From NCBI GenBank assembly GCA_002315885.1, contig DCIO01000031.1:1942-37105 (forward strand): a DNA stretch of 35,164 nt. Direction: 5' to 3'. Numbering within the stretch: position 1 is the first letter of the stretch; each line of letters starts with the position of its first letter. A model generated the notes under the pieces. It made no database searches. It had not been told where the DNA came from and worked only from the letters and a program-made list of their open reading frames with translations. The DNA comes from Lentisphaeria bacterium UBA1724 (GTDB lineage: Bacteria > Verrucomicrobiota > Lentisphaeria > Oligosphaerales > Oligosphaeraceae). A program made the translations under genes and the position numbers. Of the stretch, positions 23,911-32,066 are shown in pieces.

Positions 23911-25968
23911 TCACTCCTCCACGGAGGCAATCTGGGCATCTATCGCGGCTTTAATTTCGTTGAATTTAGCCTGCACTTCTTCCTGGGACCTACTGTATGA
24001 ACAAAAACTCCCATACGGATCACGTATGACACCTACAAGGAATTTTCCCTGGGTGGGAGGATCATTTTCCGCAGATGGGTCTTTTTTGCCAAATATCTTA
24101 CCAATTTTCGGCATATAGAAGTATATCATCTCCCAGTCATGATATTCCTCTTGTAGGACACCTCCCTTCGAGGGAACGGGAAGCGAGAGCGAGGACTTGT
24201 ACTTCTCCCGAAGAACCATGTGATCAACCTTCGTTTTCTCCTTCTGGACCTCCCCACCAAAGACCAGCTTCAGCGCCTGGAGGTACATCGTAGCCCGATG
24301 TGATTCCAAAGCCGAATCACTCAACTTATCCCACCAACCCCCAGAAGAATCTTCCACAGAACCATTATCATCCTCTCTTTGGAGCTCTTCTGACTTCTTC
24401 ATTTCTTGTGAGAAGACCTGCATTTCCTGCTTTCCCAGTATTTCCTCAGGCAGACGATATTCTTCCAAACCCTTCACCTTCTTTTGAGCACCAAGGAAGC
24501 CCAGCGCGGGAGTATCCGTCTTCGTAACAGAGGCGTAGGCATATTTCAGAATACGGTCCCCTGGATAAAAAATGCTTATTCCACGCTTCGCCCCCGACTG
24601 CATCAACTCCAGCGACTCGTCATGATACGGCAACGCACCGCCGAGAAAAACGGCGGCATTGACTTGCCTTCCGTTTTCGGCAAAAAGCCTGATCGCCTCG
24701 AGCACCGCCTGACATCCCAGAGAATGCCCCACCAGTGTCAAGTTGTCCAACTTCTCCTGAGAAGTAAACCGATTCAGTGCCAAATACCGTCCCAGCATCT
24801 CCGCACGGAAAACGACCTCAGACCAACTGCCACGATTGACTGCCTTCCATTGGACCACAGTAAGTTTGGCGGAAGGAAATACCTCGGAAATGCAGGATAG
24901 GTAGTTCTCAGCCTCCTTCATGAAAATGCCTGGGACAAAAAAGACCTCGCCTGTCGAATTTTCGCTAGGCAATTCCTCATACGTAAGTTCTTTGAGCAGC
25001 ATCGTAAGTGCACGATAGGACCAATCCAGAGGATAACCCTCATCCCCTGGTGAAACGCGAATCAGCTCCTCCCCACGGCAATATGTCCGCAGACGCTCAA
25101 TCCGTTCCGCAAAGGATGGATGCGTAGACAAGTATATCTCCCATGCGGCAGCCTCCTTTTCACTGGAAGATGCTAAATGTTCCATGGCAGAAACCGCAGT
25201 CTCAATAGGATAGCCCGCTTTCTTCAGGAAGACCATCCCTAAGGCATCCGCCTCATTCTCCATGACACGACTATAGGGCAAGGCAAAGGCAAGTCGTGAC
25301 ACTAGCAAACACCCTTTCCCCACAAGCTTCTTCTTCCAATCCAGAAAATCCACGCGCTCTTCCCCCACGACTATCTCAGCCGCATATTTACTCCCAGCCT
25401 CCGCCAAAATCGCCTTCGTCAAGCCTTCTGTCCCATGATGGGCTAACGCATGGCCATATTCATGGGCAATGACAAATGCCAAATCATCGTCCGATAAATA
25501 TTCCAGTGCCCCACGCGTCACAACCAACGTCCCGTCAATGTAACAAAAAGCATTGACAATGTCCGTATCCGCCAGATAGAAGTCCTCCTGTAAATCCCCG
25601 CCAATCGCCTCCCGTAACTTGGAAGCGATTTTCCCTACACGGGCTTCCGACTCCTCCGAATGATAGAAGGCTTCCAAGTTCTGCAGTTGACGGATGACCT
25701 CACCTCCAATCTTCGCCTCCTCCTCGGGAGTAAACATCAGCCAGCGCTTGCGAGCATGATACGGGACCTCCCGATTCGTCTCAATGGGATGCCATACAAT
25801 GCGGGATGTCAGCTCCTTCTTGTTAACCCCTAATATCTTCTCAATATCAATCTGAACACTGTCCACCTTCTCTTCAAAGCTATCCCCGCCATACAACGCC
25901 CCCACAAAAAGCCCCAAACAAAGGACGATAACACTAAAGACAAGATTTCTCTTAACAAAATTGTTCAT
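23911..25968 (-). CDS. Secreted M48 metalloprotease fused to an alpha/beta hydrolase
   Basis: This 685-residue exported two-enzyme protein begins with a signal peptide or anchor (LVFSVIVLCLGLFVGALYGGD, about 9-29). Residues 75-300 form an M48 (Ste24/HtpX/BepA-like) zinc peptidase: HEYGH at 169-173 inside FVIAHEYGHALAHHG, third ligand in ENEADALGM (about E238), and STHPSFAERIERL (281-293). Residues 340-600 form an alpha/beta hydrolase with FFVPGIFM, the nucleophile elbow LVGHSLGC (S416), an Asp in IFYPGDRIL and a His in ESHRATMYL. The hydrolase part closely resembles the separate gene at 27082-28038. The last 80 residues are unassigned. It is the last gene of the cluster, 108 bases behind the HtrA-like gene. 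I know M48 proteins with TPR tails, but not this fusion. Confidence 0.85.
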   Translation of the reverse strand: MNNFVKRNLVFSVIVLCLGLFVGALYGGDSFEEKVDSVQIDIEKILGVNKKELTSRIVWHPIETNREVPYHARKRWLMFTPEEEAKIGGEVIRQLQNLEAFYHSEESEARVGKIASKLREAIGGDLQEDFYLADTDIVNAFCYIDGTLVVTRGALEYLSDDDLAFVIAHEYGHALAHHGTEGLTKAILAEAGSKYAAEIVVGEERVDFLDWKKKLVGKGCLLVSRLAFALPYSRVMENEADALGMVFLKKAGYPIETAVSAMEHLASSSEKEAAAWEIYLSTHPSFAERIERLRTYCRGEELIRVSPGDEGYPLDWSYRALTMLLKELTYEELPSENSTGEVFFVPGIFMKEAENYLSCISEVFPSAKLTVVQWKAVNRGSWSEVVFRAEMLGRYLALNRFTSQEKLDNLTLVGHSLGCQAVLEAIRLFAENGRQVNAAVFLGGALPYHDESLELMQSGAKRGISIFYPGDRILKYAYASVTKTDTPALGFLGAQKKVKGLEEYRLPEEILGKQEMQVFSQEMKKSEELQREDDNGSVEDSSGGWWDKLSDSALESHRATMYLQALKLVFGGEVQKEKTKVDHMVLREKYKSSLSLPVPSKGGVLQEEYHDWEMIYFYMPKIGKIFGKKDPSAENDPPTQGKFLVGVIRDPYGSFCSYSRSQEEVQAKFNEIKAAIDAQIASVEE

Positions 25969-26076
25969 TGTGAGAAATAATTCCTATTGTTTTCCAGCTG
26001 ACAAATCTGTGGATATTTCCCAATCTGTGAAATCTCTCTCGAGTGGGACACAGTATTGGTCCCCAAGAGGTTCCGC

Positions 26077-27045
26077 TTAAAGTGACACCTTCAATGATTG
26101 GGTCTCACCTTTGCGAATCAGTTTTATCTCCACCGTATCCCCTGACAGATAACCCGATAGAAAAATATATTGAAATTGAAGGATGTCACATATTTTCGTT
26201 TTTCCCAGCTTCACGAGCGTATCACCGGCTTTTATTCCCGCTTTTCCTGCCGGAGAATTCTTTATCACCTTCGTTACGAGAACACCCTGCCCTTCCGGTT
26301 TTGTTTCCTCTACTGTCACACCCAGTGAGGGACGTTCCTTCAGCCCTTTCCCCAAAAGCATCCCCACCGTCCGCTGCACAAGATTCCCGTCAATCGCAAA
26401 ATTCAGCCCGATGCTGCCATTTCCCCCTGGCATCAACCCGCAGGAATTGACTCCGATGACAAGACCATCGATATTCAGCAGTGGTCCACCGCTATTGCCT
26501 GGATTGATGGCGGCATCCGTCTGAATGAAGTCCTCCTTGTAGTTCATCCCGATTTTGCGCCCCTTGAAACTGACAATGCCTGTGGTCATGGTATGGTAAA
26601 GAGAAAGCGGCGCACCAATGGCTATCGCATAATGACCGACTTTTACGGTCGAAGTGTCAGCGAATTTCAGACAAGGGACTTTCTTCCCGACCTCCGCCTT
26701 TAACACCGCCAAATCCGTAGCCGCACTGGTGGCGATAATCGTTGCAGGAACCACATCGCCCTGTAACAGACGCACCCCCAAGACCTGGGCCCCTTCAATC
26801 ACATGGTGGTTCGTCACCAATACACCGTCCTCCCGAACAAAGAACCCCGACCCAATGCCCGCCTCCTCCAATAGACCATACCCGTCATACTGGTAGTTCA
26901 CAACAACCACCACGGCAGGATAGCACTTCTCCGCAACCCGGGAATACGCATCCTGCAAAGAATGCACGTCAGCGCCACCCCCAAAGACAGATAGACAGTA
27001 AAGAACGAAACAGACAAAGAATGAATGAGTGAAGATATGTTTCAT
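26077..27045 (-). CDS. Secreted HtrA/DegP-like trypsin protease with one PDZ domain
   Basis: This is an exported serine protease (322 residues), likely periplasmic. A signal peptide (SFFVCFVLYCLSVFGGG, about 8-24) precedes the chymotrypsin-fold domain with GIGSGFFV, H81 in VTNHHVIEG, D111 in ATDLAVLK and S185 in DAAINPGNSGGPL. A single PDZ domain (about 240-322) follows, with SLGVTVEE and SPAGKAGIKAGDTLVKLG. DegP has two PDZ domains and DegS one plus a membrane anchor; this is DegS-like in size. A weak hairpin (27049-27071) sits directly upstream of its ATG and no Shine-Dalgarno is visible, so its translation may be structure-controlled. It lies between the two alpha/beta hydrolase genes of the cluster. 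Confidence 0.9.
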   Translation of the reverse strand: MKHIFTHSFFVCFVLYCLSVFGGGADVHSLQDAYSRVAEKCYPAVVVVVNYQYDGYGLLEEAGIGSGFFVREDGVLVTNHHVIEGAQVLGVRLLQGDVVPATIIATSAATDLAVLKAEVGKKVPCLKFADTSTVKVGHYAIAIGAPLSLYHTMTTGIVSFKGRKIGMNYKEDFIQTDAAINPGNSGGPLLNIDGLVIGVNSCGLMPGGNGSIGLNFAIDGNLVQRTVGMLLGKGLKERPSLGVTVEETKPEGQGVLVTKVIKNSPAGKAGIKAGDTLVKLGKTKICDILQFQYIFLSGYLSGDTVEIKLIRKGETQSLKVSL

Positions 27046-27048
27046 TGC

Positions 27049-27071
27049 GGAAAAAAAGCCATAAAAGGCTT
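27049..27071 (-). terminator. Weak hairpin with T-run before the HtrA-like gene
   Basis: On the minus strand AAGCC / GGCTT (five pairs, six-base loop) is followed by seven T, three bases before the HtrA-like ATG region. It could be an attenuator reducing read-through into the two proteases, or a stem sequestering the start. A 5-bp stem is marginal. Confidence 0.35.
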
Positions 27072-27081
27072 GTAAAGCAGT

Positions 27082-28038
27082 CTATTTATTCTCCTCGTGC
27101 AAAAGAATTCTCTTGACATCTTCCAATGCCTCCTGCATCTCCGCACGTGTTCCCTTGGCGCGACACCGCATCTCGGGATCACACAACAAATAGTTAAACT
27201 CGATCCAACCAAAGAGATCAAGAGTTTCGACTATCGCCTTTCCACGTGGAAGCAAAATCCGCCACCCCATACACTCATCGACCACTTTAGGATATATCTC
27301 CATTGTCTTGGTGGGATTATCCATTTCATGTCGAAAACCATGAATTTCCTTCACGGGTTTCTCATCCACCTCAGAATCTATTTTTTCCTGCAACTTCTTC
27401 AGGTATAATATTGACAAATGAGAATATGAAGAACCCTCATTTATGCATATTTGTCGAAGATTTTTTCCAGAATAATCCCCTAAATATCCTCGACTCCCCA
27501 GCGCAGCACTATCCTTCTTCATATAAGCTGAATACTCATCTCGAAGCACCACATCATTAGGTTGGTAAATCAAGATATTTTGTCCTTTTGAAGCCTGAAT
27601 TGCTTCGGAAATATCCTTGTCATTACCATCAATGGCAGGTCCTAGAAAAATACCGCGGGAAACACACATTTTCTTCCGATGAAGTTCAGCTAAAATACGA
27701 ATTGCCATCCGTCCCCCAAGAGAATGGCCAATAACGACAATTGACTCACGTCCTTCCGAAGAAAGTCTTGCGATTTTTACCGCCTCTTCCAGAGCCATGC
27801 GATCGGCGGCTTCTAATACAGCCGCAAATTCACCATTCGCAGGCCATTCAAGACGTTCAATTTCTGCCTCTGGGAATATTTCACGAAGCAACTCGCATTG
27901 CTCTGTCAATTCCTTGTTTTCGGTTGTCCAACCGCCTATGTAAATAATATGTGGACATGTCCCCTGCAGTGCTAGCGCACGAAGACAACACAGCCAGAAC
28001 ACAATCAAATAGACAGTGCTTCTCAAACCAACAGCCAT
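27082..28038 (-). CDS. Secreted alpha/beta hydrolase (lipase/esterase-like)
   Basis: This 318-residue protein has an N-terminal signal peptide (STVYLIVFWLCCLRALA, about 7-23) and an alpha/beta-hydrolase core. Visible elements are HIIYIGGWTTE (first strand and oxyanion region), VVIGHSLGG (S106 nucleophile), an Asp in LIYQPNDVVL and a His in SSYSHLSILYL. The substrate is unknown; lipase, esterase or thioesterase are possible. The strands and loops around the nucleophile (GIFLGPAIDGNDKDISEAIQ, YLGDYSGK) parallel the hydrolase half of the M48 fusion, so the two are probably paralogues. Its ATG lies three bases after the lipoprotein stop codon, with GAGGAA as Shine-Dalgarno: same operon. The C-terminal 120 residues (after the core) are specific to this protein. 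Confidence 0.8.
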   Translation of the reverse strand: MAVGLRSTVYLIVFWLCCLRALALQGTCPHIIYIGGWTTENKELTEQCELLREIFPEAEIERLEWPANGEFAAVLEAADRMALEEAVKIARLSSEGRESIVVIGHSLGGRMAIRILAELHRKKMCVSRGIFLGPAIDGNDKDISEAIQASKGQNILIYQPNDVVLRDEYSAYMKKDSAALGSRGYLGDYSGKNLRQICINEGSSYSHLSILYLKKLQEKIDSEVDEKPVKEIHGFRHEMDNPTKTMEIYPKVVDECMGWRILLPRGKAIVETLDLFGWIEFNYLLCDPEMRCRAKGTRAEMQEALEDVKRILLHEENK

Positions 28039-28041
28039 GGA

Positions 28042-28425
28042 TTATTCCTCATCCTGGTAAATCAAAAGCTTCTTGTCTCCTATGGACTTGATAAAGTAGT
28101 CATACTTCTCTAGAGTCTCTATCGTGCCAGGGCGGGGAGTCAAACTAAGGCGGATAAACGACCACTCATCTTCTGTCAAATAACTGCCGAAATATTTTGT
28201 CATTTCACCCCGTTGTGTAGCGTTATCCTTTTTTTCTGCGTTACAATTGTCTATCTCCTTCAAAAGTTCGACAGAAGACTTCCCCTCAAGAGTGATATCA
28301 TATTTTTGAGCCAAATTTTCAATTTCATGGGTAACCTTGGAGTGTTCCGATACCAGACAGCACCCTGTCAGAAAACAGTTCAACAGCAAAGAAAGCAGTA
28401 ACATTATGGAAAGAAAAAATTTCAT
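28042..28425 (-). CDS. Small lipoprotein of the accessory cluster
   Basis: This 127-residue protein has a lipoprotein signal (FFLSIMLLLSLLLNCFLTGC, lipid-accepting Cys in LTGC). The mature part is short, charged and mostly helical (HEIENLAQKYDITLEGKSSVELLKEID), ending with a TPRPGTIETLEKYDYFIKSIGDKK segment. No family is recognised. The residue after the Cys is another Cys, not Asp, so outer-membrane sorting is allowed under the Lol rule if that rule applies here. AGGAG lies seven bases before ATG, inside the last codons of the upstream GAP1-like gene, and the gap is four bases. It is likely a membrane-tethered accessory factor for the neighbouring secreted hydrolases. Confidence 0.7.
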   Translation of the reverse strand: MKFFLSIMLLLSLLLNCFLTGCCLVSEHSKVTHEIENLAQKYDITLEGKSSVELLKEIDNCNAEKKDNATQRGEMTKYFGSYLTEDEWSFIRLSLTPRPGTIETLEKYDYFIKSIGDKKLLIYQDEE

Positions 28426-28429
28426 CTAT

Positions 28430-29455
28430 TTACTCCTGTGTATTCTTTGTAACACTTTGAAAAAGTTCTTCAAGATCGCTAAGAAATGCTGTATCAACCG
28501 GAGAACTATCCGCCTTAAGATCGGGATTACTCTTATCCCAGATCTTTATGGATTGAGTCCCTTGCAAACGCTTTTTAAAATCAAAGCTCTCAAATTTCGC
28601 ACAGATTTCACGTAATCTTGTATTTTCCGCCTTCAATTCTTGGATTTGTGATGTATTCTCAGGTGCCGCCCCCCCTGATGGAGTGGTAGTAATATTCTTT
28701 CCGCGCAAAAGGAACAGCACAAGAATGACATTTGCCAATAACGACAGAAAGAATAACACCCCAGAAACATGATTCTTCGACGGAGAAGACTTTTCAGAAG
28801 ATCCTACCTCACCATTTTCCTGTTGAGATATGGCGTAAACATTCCTTCTGGGCGATGCAATCTTTTCTCCTTTTGTGTCACGGCATTCTATATCTGCAGG
28901 GATACCGGCAGAAGTGGCGAGCCCGAACACCGTGAAATCAGAAGTCGCACGATAACAGAAACCTGCCCAGGCAGTGCTGTTAATCTGTTCTCCAACGAGT
29001 CGGCAGATCAATTCATTTTCCGGATGGTTACTCTGGATTGCCAGGGCATCGCCATTCCATTGGAAAGGAGCATCCACAGGTTGAGACGCAGTCAAGCCCT
29101 TCTCAATGACGATTTCCGAGACATCACCAAGAAATTTACTCTGAAAATAGCCGTTCTGTAGCAATACCCAGGCATTGAGACCAGCAGACTGACAATCAGC
29201 TAGATTTCCCAGTAGGATATGAAAGAAAAGAGTCGGACGTCTGGCGTGATCCCGCGGCCCCTGCTGGCAGTATCCCATATACAGCCAGTCGCCAATCGGT
29301 TTGCTGAAGAGAATCGGTTGAAACTCCAGCGTCACATCAGGCGTGCCAATTTTACCACACAACGTCTCCACTATGTCTGAAAAAATCGGAGAGGATATGC
29401 CTAACAGACGATACCCCCCGCCGTCATTGCCGTAAAATGCCTGCTGGAATTTCAT
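28430..29455 (-). CDS. Membrane protein with GAP1-N-like domain (GTPase-associated)
   Basis: The N-terminal 200 residues resemble by eye the N-terminal domain of GTPase-associated protein 1 (the GAP1-N families predicted in GTPase-centred conflict systems). Matching features are FQQAFYGNDGGGYRLLGISSP at the start and PRDHARRPTLFFHILLGN (68-84), echoing the rD-x-x-x-RP-x-x-FF-H-L pattern. A linker, one transmembrane helix (about 230-251) and a coiled coil (IQELKAENTRLREICAKFES, about 271-290) follow, then a 50-residue tail. The positive-inside rule places the GAP1-N-like part in the cytoplasm and the coiled coil outside. ATG overlaps the upstream stop (ATGA), so synthesis is coupled. The family assignment rests on pattern memory and needs an HMM search; a conserved unknown membrane protein is the fallback. 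Confidence 0.6.
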   Translation of the reverse strand: MKFQQAFYGNDGGGYRLLGISSPIFSDIVETLCGKIGTPDVTLEFQPILFSKPIGDWLYMGYCQQGPRDHARRPTLFFHILLGNLADCQSAGLNAWVLLQNGYFQSKFLGDVSEIVIEKGLTASQPVDAPFQWNGDALAIQSNHPENELICRLVGEQINSTAWAGFCYRATSDFTVFGLATSAGIPADIECRDTKGEKIASPRRNVYAISQQENGEVGSSEKSSPSKNHVSGVLFFLSLLANVILVLFLLRGKNITTTPSGGAAPENTSQIQELKAENTRLREICAKFESFDFKKRLQGTQSIKIWDKSNPDLKADSSPVDTAFLSDLEELFQSVTKNTQE

Positions 29456-30594
29456 TGTGCACCCCCGTCTTTCGAAATTTCCTCTATCATAGTTTGAGGA
29501 GTCGGATTAGCCCCAAAATATTGTTTGAAAAATTCAGCAAAAATCACAGAAAATTTTCTATAATCGTTATTTTCAGGATCATCAACTATGAAGGTTGGCG
29601 ACACCGTCGAAAAGATTAACTTAATTTGGATGTCCTGGAAATCTTTTTTCTCGGAAAATCGCTCATTTTTTATTATGCTAACACTTTCTTTTTCAGGAAT
29701 GAAAACACCTTCTTTTGCAAGGTTGAAAGAATATGTTTTTTCCTCCTTTTTATTGGGAAAATAGCATGGTTTAAGTATCTCCACTGTTATACCAATTTCA
29801 CAATCATCTAGTGTCTTTACATCGAAATCTTTCTCATATTTCAAAGGTTTTTCTTTGTTATATGGTTCTTTTTTGCTTCCTACCCTAAACGTCTCTGTTT
29901 TTTTTCCACCGCAGAATTCGCCTTTTTCAATCCAGAAAGTAGTATTAGTAATCTCTCCTTCATCCTTCAACGTCAAATAAATACTGACGTTCACAGTTGC
30001 TCTGAATCCATTTTTCCAAAGTAAATAATCGTTCGCAAAATCTGTAATTTTTCTGGGAGAAAGTGATTTGACCTCGCTTGAGTATTTTTTGATATCCTCG
30101 CAGAGTATTCCCAATTCATCAAATGAGAAATTTTTCTTGTAAGAAAGTATCACATTTGCAAGGTACCGAAAAACCATATCATCATCGACCTGTTTGAGTT
30201 TGTTACGGAACCTATCTTCTCCCCATTCTTCATCATTAGCCACATGCCAATTTTTCCAGAGAGAAAGATAGTTGCCATAATCCGCAGCTTTTTTCTTCTC
30301 TTTTTTTTGTTCTTTTTTGAGTTCGTCTTTAAGTTTATCAAGAATTTCTTCTGCAAAATTATTTTGAGCCGCATCTAAATCGTCTTTTACCTTATCTGCC
30401 CAGTCTTCTCGCTCTTCAGCAAATAGCTCAAATCCGTAAAGACTCCAATAAATCTTGTTCCACCATTCCTCAAAAGCCTTTCGCTCTTTAATGTGTAGAG
30501 TAGTATCTTGTAAAATCTTATTAAAGTCATCAAGTTTTTTGCAGATAACCTCTCCGACCTTATTGGAAATTATCGGTTTCAGCAAATTCAACAC
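29452..30594 (-). CDS. Unknown protein in -1 frame of the GTPase, probably frameshift-expressed
   Basis: I recognise no family. From a GTG at 30594 it has 380 residues, but the frame is open up to a TAA at 30691-30693, inside the A9 run of the upstream GTPase gene. The open stretch before 30594 has no ATG, and neither the GTG nor nearby TTG codons have a Shine-Dalgarno. A -1 slip on the A-run joins it to the GTPase, giving an approximately 862-residue fusion whose added part is about 410 residues. The N-terminal half is helical and very charged (KDELKKEQKKEKKKAADYG). Residues about 185-340 are beta-rich (ATVNVSIYLTLKDEGEI, FDVKTLDDCEIGITVEIL). No transmembrane helix or signal is seen. The base composition is the most AT-rich in the window. 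The stop overlaps the next ATG (ATGA). Confidence 0.65.
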   Translation of the reverse strand: MLNLLKPIISNKVGEVICKKLDDFNKILQDTTLHIKERKAFEEWWNKIYWSLYGFELFAEEREDWADKVKDDLDAAQNNFAEEILDKLKDELKKEQKKEKKKAADYGNYLSLWKNWHVANDEEWGEDRFRNKLKQVDDDMVFRYLANVILSYKKNFSFDELGILCEDIKKYSSEVKSLSPRKITDFANDYLLWKNGFRATVNVSIYLTLKDEGEITNTTFWIEKGEFCGGKKTETFRVGSKKEPYNKEKPLKYEKDFDVKTLDDCEIGITVEILKPCYFPNKKEEKTYSFNLAKEGVFIPEKESVSIIKNERFSEKKDFQDIQIKLIFSTVSPTFIVDDPENNDYRKFSVIFAEFFKQYFGANPTPQTMIEEISKDGGAQ

Positions 30595-30671
30595 ATCCCG
30601 AGGAGGGAATGGATGTGCTTCTTTGGATGAAGTTTGTGTTTCACTGAAAAAATCCGAAATGTTTCCCTCTT

Positions 30672-32039
30672 TTAGATCCTCGATTTTTTTTTAAATACAT
30701 TCTCTATATTGGCGTTTATGTCTTTGTCACAATTGCCTTGTTCATTTCCCTCCAAGGCAGACTTTGCCTCTTCCCACTCGGAATAGTACTTTTTGAGTTC
30801 TGATAAATCTGAATCATATTTCCAATCAGTTATCTCATTAGCAAGGAACGTTGCTTTGGCAGGGAGATATTCTTTGTTGTACTTTTCAGACAAGTCTTGC
30901 TGCTTTGTTACACAGTTCTTCAAATCATCCTTAGAAACAGAATAATCATTGCTCTTTATTGCTCTATCCATCTGTAGATCGAGCCAATGATAGGTAGCGT
31001 CATCTATCTCCTTTTCCAATTCCTCTAGAATACCTTTATATTCATTTTTAAGACACGGATAGAATAGCATTTTCTCTTTCCAACATTTTTCGGAGCACGG
31101 CTTCAAACGACTATGTTTTGTCTTATTAAAATGAGAACTAGTACATTGTTCAGCACGGATGTTAAACAAGTCATTACGGTATTTAGCCCAATCATTCACC
31201 AAATCCCCATTGCGCTTAATCTTACCAATTTCGCTCTCTAAGGAATACAGATTATATCTCCCACATCCATAAACGCCTAACGCGAAAATCAGTCCAAGAA
31301 AAACAACGCATCCGGCAATAATCGCTGTCCGATTTAGGCCATGCTGAACTTTTTTCCTGCATTCATGAGAAGCATTCTGGTCAATCAACCACTGGAATGG
31401 TTCCTCAATGTGTTCTGGAGCGATTCTGGGGCTGTTCTGGTCCTCAAGCTTCCCTGTGACAGTGACCAAATACGTCCCATGAGTGAAATTATTCTTCTCC
31501 AGACAATCCTCCAATTCCTTTACAAGCCCAAAGAATTTTTCCTTTTTCCCTTGGAATTGTGTTTCAAGACGGTCACACGCAGTAACGACAATGGCAACAG
31601 CAACTGGTTTGTTTGGAGATTTTGCAAGTGTTTTTATAATGGACAAAAAACTTTTGATCCTGCTTTCTTGCTCTATATCCGACAAATCTAATATCCCTGT
31701 ATTCAAAAGCAAGATGATGCCTTTGGCGTCACCGACAACATTTTTCAGGAATCCCGCTTCATCCACAATTTCTCCAGCGTAACTGTCAAAGGAAAGATTA
31801 ACATTCTTCCCATTATACTGAAGATTAAATGTCAAGTGATCAATCTGCCCTTTTTGATCGGGTGCCGGCCATTCCGGCTTTTGTAACGTATTTTGTATCC
31901 TTTTGACGTATTCACCTGTGGCAGTGTCATAGGTAAGCGATAACCCCTTAGCCAGTGCCAAACCTCCTATCAATACCGTTTTGCCTGCCCCTGGATGGCC
32001 GATAATCGCAAGTTTGAAATTCTTTGAATCCATTGTCAT
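30672..32039 (-). CDS. Membrane-anchored P-loop GTPase-like NTPase
   Basis: This is a probable TRAFAC-like GTPase switch. The start at 32039 is chosen because AAGGAG lies five bases upstream; the GTG at 32045 would lie inside that signal. The product has 455 residues. Visible motifs are P-loop GHPGAGKT (about 14-21), a switch II-like DSYAGE (DxxxGE, about 86-91) in LSFDSYAGEIVDEAGF, LLLNTGILDLS, and a G4-like VVTACDRLE where Cys replaces the usual Lys of TKxD. One transmembrane helix (about 238-260) separates this cytoplasmic domain from a Cys-containing, charged, coiled-coil-rich exterior part. It ends FKKKSRI; the AAA codons form an A9 run where a -1 slip would continue into the next gene. 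It lies 27 bases behind the ABC gene. Similarity to GTPase-associated-system GTPases is inferred from the GAP1-like neighbour. Confidence 0.75.
   Translation of the reverse strand: MTMDSKNFKLAIIGHPGAGKTVLIGGLALAKGLSLTYDTATGEYVKRIQNTLQKPEWPAPDQKGQIDHLTFNLQYNGKNVNLSFDSYAGEIVDEAGFLKNVVGDAKGIILLLNTGILDLSDIEQESRIKSFLSIIKTLAKSPNKPVAVAIVVTACDRLETQFQGKKEKFFGLVKELEDCLEKNNFTHGTYLVTVTGKLEDQNSPRIAPEHIEEPFQWLIDQNASHECRKKVQHGLNRTAIIAGCVVFLGLIFALGVYGCGRYNLYSLESEIGKIKRNGDLVNDWAKYRNDLFNIRAEQCTSSHFNKTKHSRLKPCSEKCWKEKMLFYPCLKNEYKGILEELEKEIDDATYHWLDLQMDRAIKSNDYSVSKDDLKNCVTKQQDLSEKYNKEYLPAKATFLANEITDWKYDSDLSELKKYYSEWEEAKSALEGNEQGNCDKDINANIENVFKKKSRI
30684..30692 (-). other. A9 slippery run joining the GTPase and the next gene
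   Basis: On the minus strand the GTPase reads TTT AAA AAA AAA TCG AGG ATC TAA. Slipping back one base gives AAA AAA ATC GAG GAT CTA, which stays open for the whole next gene. Nine A allow either tandem tRNA-Lys slippage (A-AAA-AAA) or RNA-polymerase stuttering. One missing A from an assembly error would look identical. Confidence 0.6.
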
Positions 32040-32066
32040 AATCACTCCTTATTTCCAAGTGTTCGT

